NCBI GenBank assembly: GCA_947458345.1
Contig: CANHBU010000016.1
Coordinates: 1 to 12,769, forward strand
Source of the DNA: Comamonadaceae bacterium
GTDB lineage: Bacteria > Pseudomonadota > Gammaproteobacteria > Burkholderiales > Burkholderiaceae_C
Length of the DNA: 12,769 nt
Direction of reading: 5' to 3'
In this document: positions 1 through 6,255 of the stretch, in pieces
How positions within the stretch are numbered: the first letter of the stretch is position 1
Layout of the letters: each line of letters starts with the position of its first letter
Made by a program: the position numbers and the translations under genes
The notes under the pieces: generated by a model
Databases searched by the model: none
What the model was told of the DNA's origin: nothing
Seen by the model: only the letters and a program-made list of their open reading frames with translations

Positions 1-1
1 C

Positions 2-787
2 GCCAAAGCCGACCTGATTGAAGGCATGGCCAAGGGCATGGCGGTGCTCGAGAGTTTTGACGTGCAGCGACAGCGTCTGAATGCCACCCTGGCGGCCGAG
101 CGAGCCGGCATCACGCGGGCCGCCGCCCGGCGTCACCTGCTGACCCTGGCCCATCTGGGCTATCTGGAAACCGATGGCCGCTACTTCTGGCTCTCGCCCA
201 AGGTTTTGCGCTTTTCCGGCAACTTTCTGGCGTCCTCCAGGCTGCCCAGGGCGGTACAGCCCACGCTCAATCGTTTGAGCGCGCAGACCGGTGAGTCGTT
301 TTCGGTGGCGGTGCTCGACGGCCACGAGGTGGTGATCGTGGGGCGCAGTGGCTATGCCGCCACGGCCGGAGCGAGTTCGCCGCGCCCGCAGGCTTACGGC
401 TTGCACCTGGGCGCGCGCTTGCCGGCGCACGCCACATCGACCGGACGCATGCTGCTGGCCGGCCTTTCGGCCGCGCAGCTCAAGTGCTGGCTAGACGGGT
501 GCCTGATCGACGGCAGTTTGCCGCGCTTGACGGCCCACACGCTGACCCAGCCGGCCGCCTTGAGGCGCGCGCTGGCACAGGCGCGGCGCGACGATCACTG
601 CCTGGCTCGCCAGGAACATGAGTTGGGCGTGCATGCGCTGGCGGTGCCGCTGCGCGATGCCCAGGGTCGCGCGGTCGCGGCACTCAATTGGGTGAGCTCG
701 GCCGATCGCATGCGCGAGCCGGCGCTGCAGCGCCAATGGTTGCCTTTGCTCTTCGATGCCGCAGCGCAGTTGCGTCCGCTGCTTTGA
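2..787 (+). CDS. IclR-family transcriptional regulator, PcaR/PcaU/PobR-like, 5' end outside window
   Basis: This is an effector-responsive DNA-binding regulator of the IclR family, whose members usually control aromatic-acid or other catabolic genes. The reading frame is open back to base 2, and the residues before the first Met (LIEG, then MAKGMAVLESF) look like the conserved start of the IclR winged helix, so the true start is probably upstream and the gene is partial. Counting from the Met at 26, residues about 5-55 form the helix-turn-helix with a wing (YFWLSPKVL). The rest is the IclR ligand-binding domain, including the segment GARLPAHATSTGRMLLAGLS. That segment and YFWLSPKVL are typical of the PcaR/PcaU/PobR subgroup. 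The target genes and effector are not visible; the regulated operon probably lies to the left. I see no link to the sulfur genes. The family is secure, the subgroup fairly so. Confidence 0.88.
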   Translation, partial: AKADLIEGMAKGMAVLESFDVQRQRLNATLAAERAGITRAAARRHLLTLAHLGYLETDGRYFWLSPKVLRFSGNFLASSRLPRAVQPTLNRLSAQTGESFSVAVLDGHEVVIVGRSGYAATAGASSPRPQAYGLHLGARLPAHATSTGRMLLAGLSAAQLKCWLDGCLIDGSLPRLTAHTLTQPAALRRALAQARRDDHCLARQEHELGVHALAVPLRDAQGRAVAALNWVSSADRMREPALQRQWLPLLFDAAAQLRPLL

Positions 788-869
788 CTGCGAAAAACCC
801 TTGTTCAGACGGCCCATGCGGCCGGTGCAGGCCGCGCGCTTGACCGCAATGCGACATCGGCAGGCGCAG

Positions 870-900
870 AAAAAACCGCCGGGCCTTTCGGCACCGGCGG
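870..900 (-). terminator. Rho-independent terminator, oriented for minus-strand transcription
   Basis: A 7-bp GC stem (876-882 with 894-900) is extended by an inner 3-bp stem (883-885 with 890-892), closing on a TTTC loop with one bulged A. Six consecutive A on the plus strand (870-875) become a U-tract directly after the hairpin when read on the minus strand. On the plus strand no T-run follows, so it is at best a weak terminator for the IclR gene. No minus-strand gene directly feeds it, which is why it deserves attention. Confidence 0.7.
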
Positions 901-1128
901 CTGTCAACTCTTCATCAGGAAACTGCAATGCCCTCGAGATGCACGGGCACGAACCCAGTATCAACAGGTCCGCGAGCTTTGCTGGTCTTGCAAAAAACTC
1001 AGAACAACTGTTAACTCAGATCCATATTAGGGCCTGCCTGCCTTCAAATCTCTAGTGGTTTCACCCGAGCTTTCGGCAACTGGCGCAATGGCTGAGCGCC
1101 CCAGAGCTTTTGCGCACTTGGCCCCGGT

Positions 1129-1134
1129 TATACT
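1129..1134 (+). promoter_or_regulatory. Likely -10 element of the tRNA-Pro promoter
   Basis: TATACT lies about 10 bases before the 5' end of the mature tRNA-Pro, with a G-rich stretch after it, placing transcription start near 1141. A -35 element around 1106-1112 (GCTTTTG) is a poor match to consensus, so only the -10 is reasonably supported. Confidence 0.5.
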
Positions 1135-1144
1135 GAGGGCTTGT

Positions 1145-1221
<77 letters not shown>

Positions 1222-1311
1222 ATCGCGTCAACCAAGCCGCTTCGCGGCTCACTCAAGCTGGTGAGCCCGCTCTGCGGCCCTACTGGTGCAAGGCCCGCGG
1301 CCTTTGCGCGC

Positions 1312-1317
1312 TAAGAT
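1312..1317 (+). promoter_or_regulatory. Possible -10 element of a separate tRNA-Arg promoter
   Basis: TAAGAT lies about 10 bases before the mature tRNA-Arg 5' end, the same spacing as for tRNA-Pro upstream. No clear -35 is visible. Read-through from tRNA-Pro is an alternative, since the 105-base gap holds only a 6-bp hairpin (AGCCGC/GCGGCT) without a T-run. Confidence 0.35.
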
Positions 1318-1326
1318 TCCCAGCCA

Positions 1327-1403
1327 CTGCCCGTAGCTCAGTCGGATAGAGCAACAGCCTTCTAAGCTGTGGGTCGGGGGTTCGATTCCCTCCGGGCAGG
1401 CCA
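1327..1403 (+). tRNA. tRNA-Arg (anticodon TCT)
   Basis: This is a 77-base cloverleaf. Acceptor CTGCCCG (1327-1333) pairs with CGGGCAG before the discriminator G and encoded CCA. T8-A9 follow. The anticodon stem ACAGC/GCTGT encloses CTTCTAA, with anticodon TCT at 1361-1363. The T arm GGGGG/CCCTC with loop TTCGATT contains one G-T pair. It decodes AGA/AGG arginine codons, which are rare in high-GC genomes such as this one. Confidence 0.97.
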
Positions 1404-1454
1404 GACAGGCGCTTTCACCTGGCGGCGCCGACCGGCGGGGCCCTGCGCAGCCGA

Positions 1455-2339
1455 TCAAAGCGCGTCAAGTGGGATCTTCACATAAGCCGTGCCGTTGCTT
1501 TCTTTGGGCGGCATTTGTCCCGCGCGGATATTGATTTGCACCGCCGGCAAGATGAGCACCGGCATGTCCAGGGTGGCATCGCGCTGGGTGCGCATCTGCA
1601 CAAACTGGGCTTGGCTGATGCCGTCGTGCACATGAATGTTTTTTTCGCGCTGCTCGGCCACCGTGGTCTCGAAGGCGATGGGGCGATCGTTGGGCGGGTA
1701 GTCGTGGCACATGAACAAGCGTGTTTGCGGCGGCAGGCTCAAGATCTTGCGGGTCGAGGCGTACAAGGTTTGCGCGTCACCGCCGGGAAAGTCGCAGCGG
1801 GCCGTGCCCACATCGGGCATGAACAGGGTGTCGCCCACAAAAACAGCATCTCCAAACTGGTAGGCGACGCAGGCCGGTGTATGGCCGGGCACCGACATCA
1901 CCTTGGCGCTGAGCGAGCCCACTGCAAACGACTGCCCGTCGGCAAGCAGGCGGTCGAACTGTGAGCCGTCCGACTTGAATTGCGCCTCGAGGTTGAAGAC
2001 GCCCTTGAACACTTTTTGCACCCGGGTGATTTGATCGCCGATGGCGATTTGGCCGCCCAGATGCTTTTTGAGGTAGGGCGCAGCGCTCAGATGGTCGGCG
2101 TGGGCGTGGGTTTCGAGAATCCACTCGACGCTCAATTGATGGGTTTTGACGAACTCGATCACCTTGTCTGCCGACGTGGTACGGGTGCGGCCTGACTTGG
2201 GGTCGTAGTCCAGCACCGAGTCGATGATGGCGCAGGCCGAGCCTGGGCCCTGGTGCACCACGTAGGTCACGGTCCAGGTGGCTTTGTCAAAAAAACCCTC
2301 AACTTGAGGTGTGGTGATTTGGGGGCTTGCTGCGCTCAT
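1455..2339 (-). CDS. blh: Metallo-beta-lactamase-fold persulfide dioxygenase-like protein (Blh/ETHE1-like)
   Basis: Members of this group are non-heme iron dioxygenases that oxidise glutathione persulfide to sulfite in the cytoplasm, and so detoxify sulfide-derived sulfane sulfur. The 294-residue protein carries the MBL-fold motif His78-x-His80-x-Asp82-His83, then His153 (GHT), Asp170 (GDTLF) and His212 (CHDY). H78, H153 and D170 match the three iron ligands of ETHE1-type enzymes. The block GTARCDFPGGD is typical of bacterial persulfide dioxygenases. The start has an AAGGAG ribosome site (2345-2350, minus strand) six bases upstream. In Agrobacterium and Xylella, Blh is a fusion of a DUF442 domain and this MBL domain; here only the MBL part is present, while a separate DUF442 gene lies at 3709-4047. 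The gene diverges from an ArsR repressor across a palindromic operator, the arrangement expected for a persulfide-induced gene. Enzyme activity is inferred from the family. Confidence 0.88.
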   Translation of the reverse strand: MSAASPQITTPQVEGFFDKATWTVTYVVHQGPGSACAIIDSVLDYDPKSGRTRTTSADKVIEFVKTHQLSVEWILETHAHADHLSAAPYLKKHLGGQIAIGDQITRVQKVFKGVFNLEAQFKSDGSQFDRLLADGQSFAVGSLSAKVMSVPGHTPACVAYQFGDAVFVGDTLFMPDVGTARCDFPGGDAQTLYASTRKILSLPPQTRLFMCHDYPPNDRPIAFETTVAEQREKNIHVHDGISQAQFVQMRTQRDATLDMPVLILPAVQINIRAGQMPPKESNGTAYVKIPLDAL

Positions 2340-2363
2340 CTTGACTCCTTCAATTAAGTTTTT

Positions 2364-2404
2364 GATAGTCTATTGACAAATAGATTGTTTGTCAATAGAC
2401 TATC
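2364..2404. promoter_or_regulatory. Perfect 17-bp inverted repeat: probable operator of the ArsR/BigR-like repressor with two mirror-image promoters
   Basis: The arms GATAGTCTATTGACAAA (2364-2380) and TTTGTCAATAGACTATC (2388-2404) are perfect reverse complements around TAGATTG. Each strand carries TTGACA, a 17-base spacer and TAGACT. On the plus strand these sit at 2373-2378 and 2396-2401; on the minus strand at 2395-2390 and 2372-2367. Predicted starts are near 2408 (plus) and 2360 (minus), each leading directly into one divergent gene. A repressor bound here would shut both promoters, and the RNA polymerase sites overlap fully. ArsR regulators of the BigR type are known to bind AT-rich palindromes over their promoters and to regulate themselves. 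Palindrome and boxes are seen directly; binding is inferred. Confidence 0.88.
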
Positions 2405-2433
2405 CCCCAATCGGGCTTTAGGAGGCTTGCGAG

Positions 2434-2763
2434 ATGGGCGATGTGACATTCGAGCTGAGCGACATGCGTCTGGCTGCCAGCCGGGCGTGCAACTTGATGA
2501 AGGTCTTGGCCAATCCAGACCGGCTGATGATCTTGTGCCAGCTCTCGCAGGGCGAAAAGCGGGTCGGTGAACTCGAGCAGCTGCTGGGCATCGTGCAGCC
2601 GACTTTGTCGCAGCAACTGACGGTTCTGCGCGAGGAGCAACTGGTCAACACCCGGCGCGAAGGCAAGAGCATCTACTACACCGTAAAAAGCCCGCAGGCC
2701 CTGGCGGTGATCCAGACCCTGTACCAACAATTTTGTAGCGAGCCCTGCCAACAGGCGAGCTGA
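2434..2763 (+). CDS. bigR: ArsR-family sulfide/persulfide-sensing repressor (BigR/SqrR/YgaV-like)
   Basis: This is a 109-residue winged-helix repressor. Cys35 (in LMILCQLSQGE) and Cys101 (in LYQQFCSEP) correspond to the two cysteines that form an intramolecular di- or polysulfide link in BigR and SqrR, which releases DNA. The recognition helix region is QPTLSQQLTVLREEQLV, followed by the wing RREGKSIYYTV. There are two further cysteines, Cys19 and Cys105. The start is fixed by AGGAGG at 2420-2425, eight bases before the ATG. The gene follows the palindromic operator and heads a tight five-gene operon with YeeE/YedE halves, a DUF442 protein and a SulP transporter, so it probably represses itself, that operon and the divergent dioxygenase. 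The symbol is by similarity; SqrR would be an equally fair name. No typical metal-binding motif (CxC of ArsR/SmtB) is present. Confidence 0.87.
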   Translation: MGDVTFELSDMRLAASRACNLMKVLANPDRLMILCQLSQGEKRVGELEQLLGIVQPTLSQQLTVLREEQLVNTRREGKSIYYTVKSPQALAVIQTLYQQFCSEPCQQAS

Positions 2764-2789
2764 ACCCACTTTTCTCAAGGAAGATTTTT

Positions 2790-3227
2790 ATGGCAATCGA
2801 TTGGACCCACTTCACCCCATGGGCTTCGCTGGGCGGTGGCGCCTTGCTGGGCTTGGCCTCGGCGCTTTTTATTTTGGTCAACGGCCGCATCCTGGGCATC
2901 AGCGGCATTTTGGGTGGCCTGCTCGCCCCCAAGTCGGGTGACTGGGGATGGCGTGCGGCTTTCTTGCTGGGCATGCTGGCCGCCCCGGTCACTTTGGCCT
3001 GGGTGGCGCCGCCCGGCCTGCTCAGTGCGCCGCGCATTGATGCCGGCTACGCGGCCGTGGTCATCGCCGGTTTGATGGTGGGCTATGGCACGCGCCTGGG
3101 CTCGGGTTGCACCAGCGGCCACGGCGTGTGCGGCCTGTCGCGACTGTCTCCGCGCTCCTTGGTGGCCACGGGCACCTTTATGGCGGCCGGCTTTGCCATC
3201 GTCTATGTGGTGCGCCACCTGTTTTGA
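2790..3227 (+). CDS. YeeE/YedE-family inner-membrane protein, N-terminal half protein (PmpA-like)
   Basis: YeeE/YedE proteins are inner-membrane channels; the full-length E. coli-type YeeE (TsuA) takes up thiosulfate using conserved cysteines. This 145-residue protein is one half of that architecture. It has several hydrophobic segments (roughly residues 14-31, 54-73, 87-103 and 123-142) and the signature [20 protein letters not shown] with Cys107 and Cys114. The second half follows 11 bases later. Two-gene versions beside BigR-like regulators are called PmpA/PmpB. AAGGAAG near 2777-2783 precedes the ATG, and the gap from the regulator gene is 26 bases, so the genes are likely co-transcribed. 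The substrate is unproven: thiosulfate or another sulfane-sulfur species is most consistent with the context. Confidence 0.85.
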   Translation: MAIDWTHFTPWASLGGGALLGLASALFILVNGRILGISGILGGLLAPKSGDWGWRAAFLLGMLAAPVTLAWVAPPGLLSAPRIDAGYAAVVIAGLMVGYGTRLGSGCTSGHGVCGLSRLSPRSLVATGTFMAAGFAIVYVVRHLF

Positions 3228-3238
3228 AAGGATCTGTC

Positions 3239-3682
3239 ATGACCCGCACCCCCGCATCCCGTTTGAGTGAATTCATCGTCGGCCTGCTCTTTGGCTGGGG
3301 CTTGCTGATTTCCGGCATGACCGATCCCGGCAAGGTCATTGGTTTTCTTGACTTGGCCGGCTCCTGGGATCCCTCCCTGGCTCTGGTCATGGGCGGTGCC
3401 ATCGCCGTGGGCTTTTTTGCGTTTGGCACAGCCAAGAAGCGCACCCGCAGCTTCTTGGGCGGCGCTTTGCATCTGCCAACTTCACGCGATATCGACAAGC
3501 GGCTGCTGCTGGGCGCCTTGCTGTTTGGCGCGGGCTGGGGCTTGGCCGGGTTTTGCCCGGGCCCTGGCATCGTGAGCATGGCCGCGGGCGAGCCCAAGGC
3601 GGCCGTCTTTGTGGTGGCCATGCTCGCCGGCATGCTGGTGTTCGAGTGGATCGATCGCCTGGGCCGGCGCCCCGCTGTTTGA
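3239..3682 (+). CDS. YeeE/YedE-family inner-membrane protein, C-terminal half protein (PmpB-like)
   Basis: The ATG at 3239 is preceded by AAAGGA (3227-3232) and gives 147 residues. The frame is open further upstream, but that part overlaps the preceding gene and has no support. The signature GAGWGLAGFCPGPGIVSM (Cys106) is the second conserved cysteine motif of YeeE/YedE proteins. Hydrophobic segments lie at about residues 12-26, 46-63, 89-105 and 119-136. The protein presumably works together with the gene just upstream as a split YeeE/YedE channel for sulfur species. The ribosome site overlaps the upstream stop codon, which suggests translational coupling and equal expression of the two halves. 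Confidence 0.85.
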   Translation: MTRTPASRLSEFIVGLLFGWGLLISGMTDPGKVIGFLDLAGSWDPSLALVMGGAIAVGFFAFGTAKKRTRSFLGGALHLPTSRDIDKRLLLGALLFGAGWGLAGFCPGPGIVSMAAGEPKAAVFVVAMLAGMLVFEWIDRLGRRPAV

Positions 3683-3708
3683 GTGGCCTTCATAGACAGG
3701 AGATTGCG

Positions 3709-4047
3709 ATGTCCGTTCAAGCCTTGAGCCCCGACTTTTCAGTGGCTGGTCAGATTTCTGCGCAGGATGTTGCGGCCATCGCTCGGGCCGGTTTCCGGTC
3801 CATTGTTTGCAATCGCCCCGATGGCGAGGGCGGCCTGGGGCAGCCGGCCTTTGGGGCAATCGAGCAGGCGGCCGTCCAGGCCGGTCTGCAGGCGCGTTAC
3901 CTGCCGGTGGTGTCCGGGCAGATCACGGCGGGCGACGGCGCGGCGCTGGCGCGCCTGCTGCTCGAGTTGCCCGCGCCGGTGCTGGCCTACTGCCGCAGCG
4001 GTGCGCGCTCGAGCGCCTTGTGGCAATTGGCCCAGGCCCAGCACTGA
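3709..4047 (+). CDS. Stand-alone DUF442 (TIGR01244-type) phosphatase/sulfurtransferase-like protein
   Basis: This 112-residue cytoplasmic protein contains FRSIVCNRPDGE (about 29-40), the usual N-terminal motif of DUF442, and the active-site loop YCRSGARSS with Cys95 and Arg100. Its fold is shared by rhodanese-like sulfurtransferases and dual-specificity phosphatases. In Blh of Agrobacterium and Xylella this domain is fused in front of the persulfide-dioxygenase domain; here it is encoded separately and on the other side of the operator. It probably moves sulfane sulfur or supplies the dioxygenase with substrate, though a phosphatase role cannot be excluded. AGGAG (3698-3702) precedes the chosen ATG; the frame is open upstream but overlaps the previous gene. 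Intergenic gaps are 26 and 13 bases. Confidence 0.83.
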   Translation: MSVQALSPDFSVAGQISAQDVAAIARAGFRSIVCNRPDGEGGLGQPAFGAIEQAAVQAGLQARYLPVVSGQITAGDGAALARLLLELPAPVLAYCRSGARSSALWQLAQAQH

Positions 4048-4060
4048 GCGCCGGTACCCC

Positions 4061-5854
4061 ATGCGACACAAAGGCAGCGGCTTGAGAGCTTTTTTCCCCA
4101 TCCTTGACTGGGGCCGCCGCTACGAGCGCAGCACCTTGGCCAGCGATGGGCTGGCCGCCCTGATCGTCACGCTCATGCTCATCCCGCAGAGTCTGGCTTA
4201 TGCCTCGCTGGCGGGGCTGCCTCCCCATGTTGGGCTGTATGCGAGCATTGCGCCGCTGCTGCTGTATGCGATTTTTGGCACCAGCCGGGTGCTGGCGGTC
4301 GGTCCGGTGGCGGTGGTCTCGCTGATGACGGCTGCAGCCATCGGCGAGCATGCTCAAGCGGGTTCGCCCCATTACTGGGCGGTGGCGATCACCCTGGCCT
4401 TCCTGTCGGGTGCCATGCTCTTGGTCATGGGTCTGCTGCGTTTGGGTTTCCTGGCGAGTTTTCTGAGCCATCCGGTGATTTCGGGCTTTATCACGGCTTC
4501 GGCTTTGCTTATTGCCGCCGGCCAGCTCAAGGTGATCCTGGGTGTCAAGGTTGAGGGCCATAACTTTATGGAGCTCGCATGGGGCCTGGCTCAGCAGTGG
4601 GGTCAAGTGCATGTGATCACGGCAGCGCTGGGCCTGGGCATGGTGGGTTTTCTTTTTTGGGCCAGGCGTCGCCTCAAGCCTTTGCTGCTGTCGTGGGGGC
4701 TGCCAGCTCGGCTGGCCGATGTGCTGGCCAAGGCGGCGCCGGTTGGTGCCATTGCGCTGGCCGCTGCGCTGACCTGGTTTTTTCAGTGGTCGCAAAGCGG
4801 CGTCAAGATCGTGGGCACGGTCCCGCAGGGCTTGCCACCGCTGACCTGGCCCGTCTGGGACCTGGGCTTGTGGCGCGAGTTGGCCATGCCGGCCCTCTTG
4901 ATCAGCGTGGTCGGTTTTGTCGAGTCGGTCTCGGTGGGGCAAACGCTGGCGGCCAAGCGCCGGCAGCGCATCGAGCCCGATCGCGAGCTGGTGGCGCTCG
5001 GTGCGAGCAATCTGGGCGCCGCGTTCACCGGCGGGTTTCCGGTCACGGGTGGGTTTGCCCGCTCGGTGGTGAACTTCGACGCAGGCGCCCAAACGCCGGC
5101 AGCCGGCGTGTTCACCGCCGTGGGCATCTTGCTGACCGTCCTCTTGCTCACGCCGGCGCTTTACTTCGTGCCTCAGGCGGCGTTGGCAGCCACCATCGTG
5201 GTGGCGGTGTTGTCGCTGGTCGATCTGGGGATTTTCCGGCGCACCTGGCTCTATTCCAAGGCTGACTTCGCCGCCGTGTTGACGACCGTTGGGGTCACGC
5301 TGGGAGTAGGCGTGGAGTCGGGTTTGGTGGCCGGTGTGCTGGTTTCCCTGATGCTGTCCCTGCTCAAGACCAGCCGGCCGCACATTGCCGAAGTTGGCTT
5401 GGTCAGTGGCACCGAGCACTTTCGAAATGTGCTGCGCCATCAGGTGAGGGTCGATCCGCGGCTGCTGAGCCTGCGGGTCGATGAAAGCCTGTACTTTGCC
5501 AATGCCAGAGCCCTTGAGGACCGGATCAATGAGGAGGTGGCCAAGCGGCCAAAGTTGCAGCACGTGGTGCTGCAGTGCTCGGCCATCAACGACATCGACG
5601 CCAGCGCGCTCGAGAGTCTGGAGGCGATCGATCACCGCCTCAAGGACGCCCGGATTTTGCTGCATCTGAGCGAGGTCAAGGGCCCGGTCATGGATCGATT
5701 GAAGTCGTCTGCGTTCTTGTCCGATCTGGGCGGCCGCGTGTTTTTGACCCATTACCAGGCGGTGCAGCAACTGACGCCCGAGTTGATGGGGGCGGCGCTT
5801 GAGCACTCGACGCCAGCCCCTGGGGTCGGCCCGCAACCGGTGGGAAATCGGTGA
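4061..5854 (+). CDS. SulP-family anion transporter with C-terminal STAS domain
   Basis: This is an inner-membrane SulP (SLC26-like) transporter; known substrates in the family are sulfate, bicarbonate and dicarboxylates. From the ATG at 4061 it has 597 residues, near the usual length. The N-terminus carries the family motif LMLIPQSLAYASLAGLPPHV followed by VGLYASIAPLLLYAIFGTSR. Many membrane segments fill roughly residues 25-430. The C-terminal 130 or so residues form a STAS domain with SAINDIDASALESLEAI at its core. The start has no clear Shine-Dalgarno and lies 13 bases after the DUF442 stop, so translation may depend on coupling. The frame is open upstream but runs through the DUF442 gene. 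Its place in the persulfide-responsive operon next to the Sox cluster suggests movement of sulfate or sulfite, the end products of oxidation, but bicarbonate cannot be ruled out. Confidence 0.87.
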   Translation: MRHKGSGLRAFFPILDWGRRYERSTLASDGLAALIVTLMLIPQSLAYASLAGLPPHVGLYASIAPLLLYAIFGTSRVLAVGPVAVVSLMTAAAIGEHAQAGSPHYWAVAITLAFLSGAMLLVMGLLRLGFLASFLSHPVISGFITASALLIAAGQLKVILGVKVEGHNFMELAWGLAQQWGQVHVITAALGLGMVGFLFWARRRLKPLLLSWGLPARLADVLAKAAPVGAIALAAALTWFFQWSQSGVKIVGTVPQGLPPLTWPVWDLGLWRELAMPALLISVVGFVESVSVGQTLAAKRRQRIEPDRELVALGASNLGAAFTGGFPVTGGFARSVVNFDAGAQTPAAGVFTAVGILLTVLLLTPALYFVPQAALAATIVVAVLSLVDLGIFRRTWLYSKADFAAVLTTVGVTLGVGVESGLVAGVLVSLMLSLLKTSRPHIAEVGLVSGTEHFRNVLRHQVRVDPRLLSLRVDESLYFANARALEDRINEEVAKRPKLQHVVLQCSAINDIDASALESLEAIDHRLKDARILLHLSEVKGPVMDRLKSSAFLSDLGGRVFLTHYQAVQQLTPELMGAALEHSTPAPGVGPQPVGNR

Positions 5855-5904
5855 AATCCCCAATGAAAACGCCGCTTCTGAAGATCCCGTTTGAGGGCGC
5901 TTTC

Positions 5905-5927
5905 CAATATATTAGCAACTATTGATT
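5905..5927 (+). promoter_or_regulatory. Candidate regulatory element upstream of the cytochrome c pair (copy 1)
   Basis: This AT-rich stretch in the 92-base gap before the first cytochrome shares 16 of 23 positions with 6661-6683 in front of soxC. The core is TATTnGCAnnTAnnGATT, with 13 of 18 identical. It contains the palindrome AATATATT. No well-spaced -35/-10 pair is evident. It may be an operator of a sox regulator or part of a promoter; the similarity is by eye only. Confidence 0.35.
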
Positions 5928-5946
5928 TATCAGCTGAGACTTCTCC

Positions 5947-6255
5947 ATGAAACGATTTTTGACCTCTCTTTCGGTGGCCCTCTTGATGGCCACGCCCGCT
6001 TGGGCCAGCCTGGATCTGGCCAAGAAGAACGCCTGTACCGCCTGCCATGCGGTCGACAAGAAATTGGTCGGTCCGTCCTACCAGGACGTGGCCAAGAAAT
6101 ATGGCTCGCAAAAGGATGCCGCTGCGATGCTGGCCAAAAGCATCAAGGCCGGGGGCTCGGGCAAGTGGGGACCCGTGCCCATGCCCGCGCAGCCGGCTTT
6201 GAGCGATGCCGACGCGCTGGCCCTGGCCAACTGGGTGCTCGGCGGAGCCAAGTGA
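5947..6255 (+). CDS. Small class I cytochrome c (c551/c552-like), periplasmic
   Basis: This is a 102-residue monoheme cytochrome c with a Sec signal peptide (residues 1-20, cleavage after AWA). The heme motif is CTACH at 30-34, and the distal ligand is probably Met79 in GPVPMPAQ. About 82 residues remain after cleavage, typical of c551/c552 electron carriers. It likely accepts electrons from SoxCD or SoxXA and passes them to a terminal oxidase. Its heme and Met regions closely match the C-terminal domain of SoxD in this window (both contain DKKLVGP and MPAQ). It overlaps the next gene by one base at TGATG, so the two cytochromes are co-translated. No strong Shine-Dalgarno precedes the ATG. 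Confidence 0.9.
   Translation: MKRFLTSLSVALLMATPAWASLDLAKKNACTACHAVDKKLVGPSYQDVAKKYGSQKDAAAMLAKSIKAGGSGKWGPVPMPAQPALSDADALALANWVLGGAK

Larger units (their letters stand above)
788..1144. other. Gene-free region between the IclR gene and tRNA-Pro
   Basis: These 357 bases hold no convincing protein gene; the short frames here have no ribosome site and no recognisable family. The stretch contains a strong hairpin with a minus-strand U-tract (870-900), a possible minus-strand -10 box (TAATAT, reverse complement of 1024-1029) and a likely promoter of tRNA-Pro near 1129-1134. It may encode a small RNA on the minus strand, but this is not established. Confidence 0.6.

Noticed and set aside
491..964. 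157-residue minus-strand frame covering the IclR 3' end and the gap
   Set aside because: Most of it is antisense to the IclR ligand-binding domain, and it runs straight through the terminator hairpin.
1222..1326. Hairpin AGCCGC/GCGGCT after tRNA-Pro as a terminator
   Set aside because: The stem is only six base pairs and no T-run follows.
3923..5863. 646-residue open frame on the minus strand, opposite the SulP gene
   Set aside because: It is a shadow of the high-GC SulP gene. The plus frame has a family motif, membrane segments and a STAS domain; the minus frame is rich in His, Gln and Arg with no recognisable domain or ribosome site.
5863..5925. 20-codon frame before the cytochrome pair (possible leader peptide)
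   Set aside because: It has no ribosome site, overlaps the probable promoter/operator region and ends 21 bases short of the cytochrome start, without the junction overlaps seen at soxX-soxB.
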